DNA from: Oscillospiraceae bacterium
Lineage (GTDB): Bacteria > Bacillota_A > Clostridia > Oscillospirales > Oscillospiraceae
Assembly: GCA_017540945.1 (NCBI GenBank)
Contig: JAFYAB010000032.1
Span: 1 to 7,637 of the forward strand
Reading direction: 5' to 3'
DNA length: 7,637 nt
In this document: piece after piece, positions 5,479 to 7,637 of the stretch
Numbering within the stretch: the first letter of the stretch is position 1
How the letters are laid out: each line of letters begins with the position of its first letter
Position numbers and translations under genes: made by a program
The notes under the pieces: generated by a model
Databases searched by the model: none
The model's input: only the letters and a program-made list of their open reading frames with translations
Told to the model about the DNA's origin: nothing

Positions 5479-6176
5479 CAGCTCCGTTTGAACATGATCT
5501 GCTCCACCCGTTTGTAGAGGAGCATGGACAGGACGCTCACCACCACGCCCTTCAGCAGGTTCAGCGGGGCCACCGCCAGCAGGACGAAGCTGGTGACGCC
5601 GGTGATGCCGCTGTGGATCTTGGCGCCCATGTCCACGATGGCCTCCAGGGGCATGTGGAACATCTCGGCAAAGGCGGGCAGCAGATACACCGCGTTGAAG
5701 AGGCTGCCGAAAACCGTCATGACCGCGGTGCCCACGGCCAGACCGCCGATGGCGGTGCGCTTCGTCCGCCGGAAGTGGTAGATCATGGAGGCGGGCAGCA
5801 CCAGCGCGCAGCCCACCGCGAAGTTCGCCAGCTCCCCCACGAAGGCCGTGGTGCTGGACTTGAACAGCAGCTTGATCAGGATTTTCAGAAACTCCGTCAG
5901 CACCCCCGCCACCGGGCCCAGGTAGAAGCTGCAGATCAGCACCGGCAGCTCGGAAAGGTCCACCTTATAGAAGCTGGGGGCCAGGAAGAGCAGGGGGATC
6001 TCCAGCAGCATCAGGATCCCCGCCAGGGCGGCGGAGATGGCCACCGTGGTGATGTACTTGGGCGAGGACAGCCGCAGCCGGTCCCGGCAGAAGAAACGCT
6101 CGAAGAGCCAGGCCAGGAGCAGCAGCCCCCCCACCACGGCAAAGCAGATCAGCAGAAATCGTGTCGTCGCGTTCAT
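5478..6176 (-). CDS. ribU: Riboflavin ECF transporter, substrate-binding S component RibU
   Basis: This 232-residue integral membrane protein should bind riboflavin and, with the shared ECF module (EcfA, EcfA', EcfT, not in this window), import it. Family features are YKVDLSELPVLICSFYLGP (70-88), GVLTEFLKILIKLL (91-104), and a C-terminal APLNLLKGVVVSVLSMLLYKR (203-223). About six hydrophobic helices lie between 41 and 222. An additional N-terminal hydrophobic segment (6-26) followed by a basic stretch makes it longer than typical RibU (about 190-200). The ATG at 6176 is supported by GGGAGGGA five bases upstream; the frame stays open further upstream only because it reads through the riboswitch. 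The FMN riboswitch is strong independent support for a riboflavin role. Confidence 0.93.
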   Translation of the reverse strand: MNATTRFLLICFAVVGGLLLLAWLFERFFCRDRLRLSSPKYITTVAISAALAGILMLLEIPLLFLAPSFYKVDLSELPVLICSFYLGPVAGVLTEFLKILIKLLFKSSTTAFVGELANFAVGCALVLPASMIYHFRRTKRTAIGGLAVGTAVMTVFGSLFNAVYLLPAFAEMFHMPLEAIVDMGAKIHSGITGVTSFVLLAVAPLNLLKGVVVSVLSMLLYKRVEQIMFKRS

Positions 6177-6190
6177 AGAAATCCCTCCCA

Positions 6191-6227
6191 CAAAAAGCAA
6201 ACGCCTGAAGACAGAGGTCTTCAGGCG
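6191..6227 (-). terminator. Riboswitch-controlled terminator of ribU
   Basis: An 11-bp stem (CGCCTGAAGAC with GTCTTCAGGCG, loop CTCT, complement of 6202-6227) is followed on the minus strand by TTTGCTTTTTG, immediately before the ribU ribosome site. This is the off-state hairpin of an FMN riboswitch acting by premature termination. A second small hairpin (7-bp stem, 6230-6247) lies between it and the aptamer. Confidence 0.88.
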
Positions 6228-6252
6228 GATTCTTTGCGCACAAAGAACAGCT

Positions 6253-6374
6253 TCTTCTCTCATCCAGACTTTCCGCTGCAAGCAGATCACTGTCGGTCCC
6301 GGAATCGCACCGGGTCGGCCCGAAGGCTCGCGGACTCTCACCGCCGGTCGGGAATTGCACCCTGCCCTGAAGAT
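6253..6374 (-). promoter_or_regulatory. FMN riboswitch aptamer (RFN element)
   Basis: The minus strand carries the RFN core in order: AGGGTGCAATTCCCGACCGG, CGGUGAGAGUCCGCGAGCC, the P4-P5 segment GGTGCGATTCCGGGACCGAC, AGTGATCTGC, and the closing GGAAAGTCTGGATGAGAGAAG. The P1 ends (near 6369-6374 and 6253-6257) pair. The aptamer binds flavin mononucleotide and turns off the downstream transporter gene when FMN is plentiful. The next gene, ribU, fits this control. Confidence 0.97.
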
Positions 6375-6396
6375 GTACCGGATTCAGTTCGGCGTT

Positions 6397-6425
6397 ATTA
6401 TACAACGCTGCGGGGAAAAAAGCAA
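6397..6425 (-). promoter_or_regulatory. Promoter of the FMN riboswitch-ribU transcript
   Basis: A perfect TATAAT (complement of 6397-6402) lies 17 bp from TTGCTT (complement of 6420-6425). Transcription would start near 6390, about 16 nt before the aptamer, which fits riboswitch leaders. Confidence 0.75.
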
Positions 6426-6462
6426 GCGTTTTTCGGAATTCATTGCGGGAGAATCCTGCAGC

Positions 6463-6498
6463 TTTTCTTACGAAAAGTATCTGAAAATCGTAAGAAAA
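6463..6498. promoter_or_regulatory. 11-bp perfect inverted repeat between divergent promoters
   Basis: TTTTCTTACGA (6463-6473) and TCGTAAGAAAA (6488-6498) are exact reverse complements with a 14-bp spacer, 15 bp upstream of the -35 of the following gene. A smaller hairpin, CTTTTC-TTAC-GAAAAG (6462-6477), overlaps the left arm. It could be a regulator site or a transcription stop; neither is proven. Confidence 0.5.
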
Positions 6499-6513
6499 AC
6501 ATTCAAAAGTGTC

Positions 6514-6542
6514 TTGACAATTAGACTGTATCGTGGTATAAT
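6514..6542 (+). promoter_or_regulatory. Consensus sigma-A promoter with extended -10
   Basis: TTGACA (6514-6519) and TATAAT (6537-6542) are 17 bp apart, a perfect consensus pair, with TGG directly before the -10 giving an extended -10 element. It should drive strong transcription of the DUF6291-like gene from about 6549. Confidence 0.93.
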
Positions 6543-6583
6543 TATGGTATCTTAGAAAGGTAATTTCAAAGGAGGCGCCCGTC

Positions 6584-7396
6584 ATGAAACAGACCCCAGG
6601 CCGCAAGCAATTCACCTTTTACCGCTCCTACATCGAGAACGTGATGAAGCTGCCCAAATGCCGCCGCTTCGAGACCCTGCTGGGGATCATTTTCTATGCC
6701 CTGGACGGCACGGAGCCCGATCTGAGCGGGGCCTCGGACGCGGTCTTCGGCTGCATCCGGCCCAACATCGACAGCAGCCGCGTCAAGGCTGAGACCGCCC
6801 TGCGGACCCGGGAAAAGGCCGGAGCCGCGGAAGCGGAGGAGGCCGGGGCGCCCTGCGCCCTGCCGCCCCGGGGGGAGTCCATTGGACAGCGCGGCAGGAA
6901 AAGCGCCCCGCAGGAGAACAAGAAAAAGAATAAGAATAAGAATGAGTCTGAGAAAGAGAGAGAGGAAGAGACAGAGGCAGAGGAAGAGACAGAGGGCAGC
7001 GCCGCGCCGGTTTTCGAAAGGAGCCGGACGGACGGCGCTGCCACAGACGGGGATCCCGGGCTCTCTCTTTCTGCTGTGGAGAGAGAAAGGGATTTTTCAG
7101 AGGGTTCGGAGGCCCCGGAGCCAGGCTGGTCTATGACCGCCTTCGACGGGGGGATGGATTCTCCGGCCGATGCGGAGGAGCCGGAAAACCGGCTGCCCTA
7201 TTCGGCCATGCTGGAAAACGACTGCGCCCTGCGGGTCCTGTGGAAGACCCTGATGGATCAGGAGCGGTGCGGCGGCCCCATGAGCCGGAAGCGGAAACGA
7301 AGTCTCCTGCGGGAGCTCCACAGCGCCCCGCCGGGTCAGCGGACAGGGATCCTGGCCGGACGATTGCGCGCAGGAAGCGGCGCATGCCCACCGTAG
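6584..7396 (+). CDS. DUF6291-like, phage-type protein of unknown function
   Basis: A 270-residue protein. Residues 9-70 (FTFYRSYIENVMKLP, ALDGTEPDLSGA, VFGCIRPNIDSSRVKAE) match my memory of the DUF6291 domain, found mainly in phage and prophage proteins, often near replication genes; its function is unknown. Residues 110-138 are a low-complexity K/N then E-rich linker, typical of such proteins. The C-terminal part (205-265), with W220, a basic patch at 235-240 and an ILAGRL segment, loosely recalls the C-terminal motif of phage replication proteins, but its usual final tryptophan region is missing. The ATG has a strong ribosome site (AAAGGAGG, 6568-6575). No phage gene lies beside it. The last two codons, CCG TAG, lie within a dispersed repeat, so the C-terminus may be truncated or replaced. 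Confidence 0.75.
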   Translation: MKQTPGRKQFTFYRSYIENVMKLPKCRRFETLLGIIFYALDGTEPDLSGASDAVFGCIRPNIDSSRVKAETALRTREKAGAAEAEEAGAPCALPPRGESIGQRGRKSAPQENKKKNKNKNESEKEREEETEAEEETEGSAAPVFERSRTDGAATDGDPGLSLSAVERERDFSEGSEAPEPGWSMTAFDGGMDSPADAEEPENRLPYSAMLENDCALRVLWKTLMDQERCGGPMSRKRKRSLLRELHSAPPGQRTGILAGRLRAGSGACPP

Positions 7397-7449
7397 GGGC
7401 GCTCATCGAGCGCCCGCCCGCGGCAGAAACCTTCCGGATCTGTCATTGC
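7391..7449. repeat. Dispersed palindromic repeat, inverted copy of 1-59
   Basis: Exact 59-bp reverse complement of the left window edge. It contains the hairpin GGGCGCTC-ATC-GAGCGCCC at 7397-7415 and supplies the stop codon (7394-7396) of the upstream gene. Confidence 0.9.
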
Positions 7450-7510
7450 GAGCCAGTGACCGATGTCACTGGCGTGGCAATCCGTTTCCCCTTGCGTTCC
7501 GATTATCGCC
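7416..7510. repeat. 95-bp direct repeat, copy A
   Basis: Identical to 7543-7637. The unit holds an imperfect inverted repeat: ATTGCGAGCCAGTGAC pairs mostly with GTCACTGGCGTGGCAAT around CGAT. Elements of this type (TCATTGCGAG...GGCAATCC) occur between genes in many bacterial genomes (from memory). Its first 34 bases overlap the 59-bp repeat, so the two are one composite element here. Confidence 0.92.
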
Positions 7511-7542
7511 TGCGTTGCGTTTTATGACATGCCGGCATGCCA

Positions 7543-7637
7543 GCCCGCGGCAGAAACCTTCCGGATCTGTCATTGCGAGCCAGTGACCGATGTCACTGGC
7601 GTGGCAATCCGTTTCCCCTTGCGTTCCGATTATCGCC
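7543..7637. repeat. 95-bp direct repeat, copy B (runs to the window edge)
   Basis: Exact copy of 7416-7510, with 32 bp between the copies. That spacer includes a perfect 12-bp palindrome, CATGCCGGCATG (7528-7539). The match reaches the last base, so the repeat may continue beyond the window. No gene is seen from 7397 to the end. Confidence 0.92.

Noticed and set aside
5391..6524. Plus-strand open frame over ribU and its riboswitch
   Set aside because: It covers ribU, the terminator and the FMN aptamer in antisense; its translation is H/Q/R-rich with no recognisable domain.

Overview
The window looks like chromosomal DNA from a high-GC, endospore-forming member of the Clostridia, most likely an Oscillospiraceae-type gut bacterium. 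The evidence is the sporulation genes (spoIIR, spmA, spmB), a CIRCE heat-shock operator, an FMN riboswitch in front of a ribU-type riboflavin transporter, GC-rich codon use, and several short palindromic intergenic repeats of a kind I associate with that group. The taxonomic placement is inference.

Layout. Positions 1-59 hold a dispersed repeat. Eight head-to-tail copies of a 29-bp unit fill 129-360, followed by about 220 bp without a gene that carries DnaA-box-like 9-mers and a hairpin. On the minus strand comes hsp20 (633-1082), with a terminator after it and a CIRCE-overlapped promoter before it. Two palindromic repeats lie at 1299-1436. spoIIR (minus, 1455-2063) is divergent from the overlapping pair spmA-spmB (plus, 2216-3294). 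A repeat-rich spacer (3295-3571) leads to the argS promoter and argS (plus, 3581-5335). argS converges on ribU (minus, 5478-6176) across a strong terminator. ribU has a complete FMN riboswitch with its own terminator and promoter (6191-6425). A near-perfect consensus promoter then drives a 270-residue DUF6291-like, phage-type protein (plus, 6584-7396) whose stop codon lies inside a dispersed repeat. The rest of the window (7397-7637) is repeat sequence.

How the genes relate. spoIIR and spmAB both serve sporulation: a forespore signal that activates sigma-E, and spore core maturation. argS, ribU and hsp20 are housekeeping or stress genes, each with its own control signals, so the window is a series of short independent transcription units and not one pathway. 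I found no clear new multi-gene system. The points most worth checking are: the iteron-like array beside DnaA-box-like sites; the CIRCE operator whose single deviation from consensus makes the -35 hexamer perfect; the structured hsp20 leader; the predicted antiterminator of the FMN riboswitch; the inverted repeat in front of the phage-like orphan gene; and the repeat that ends that gene.
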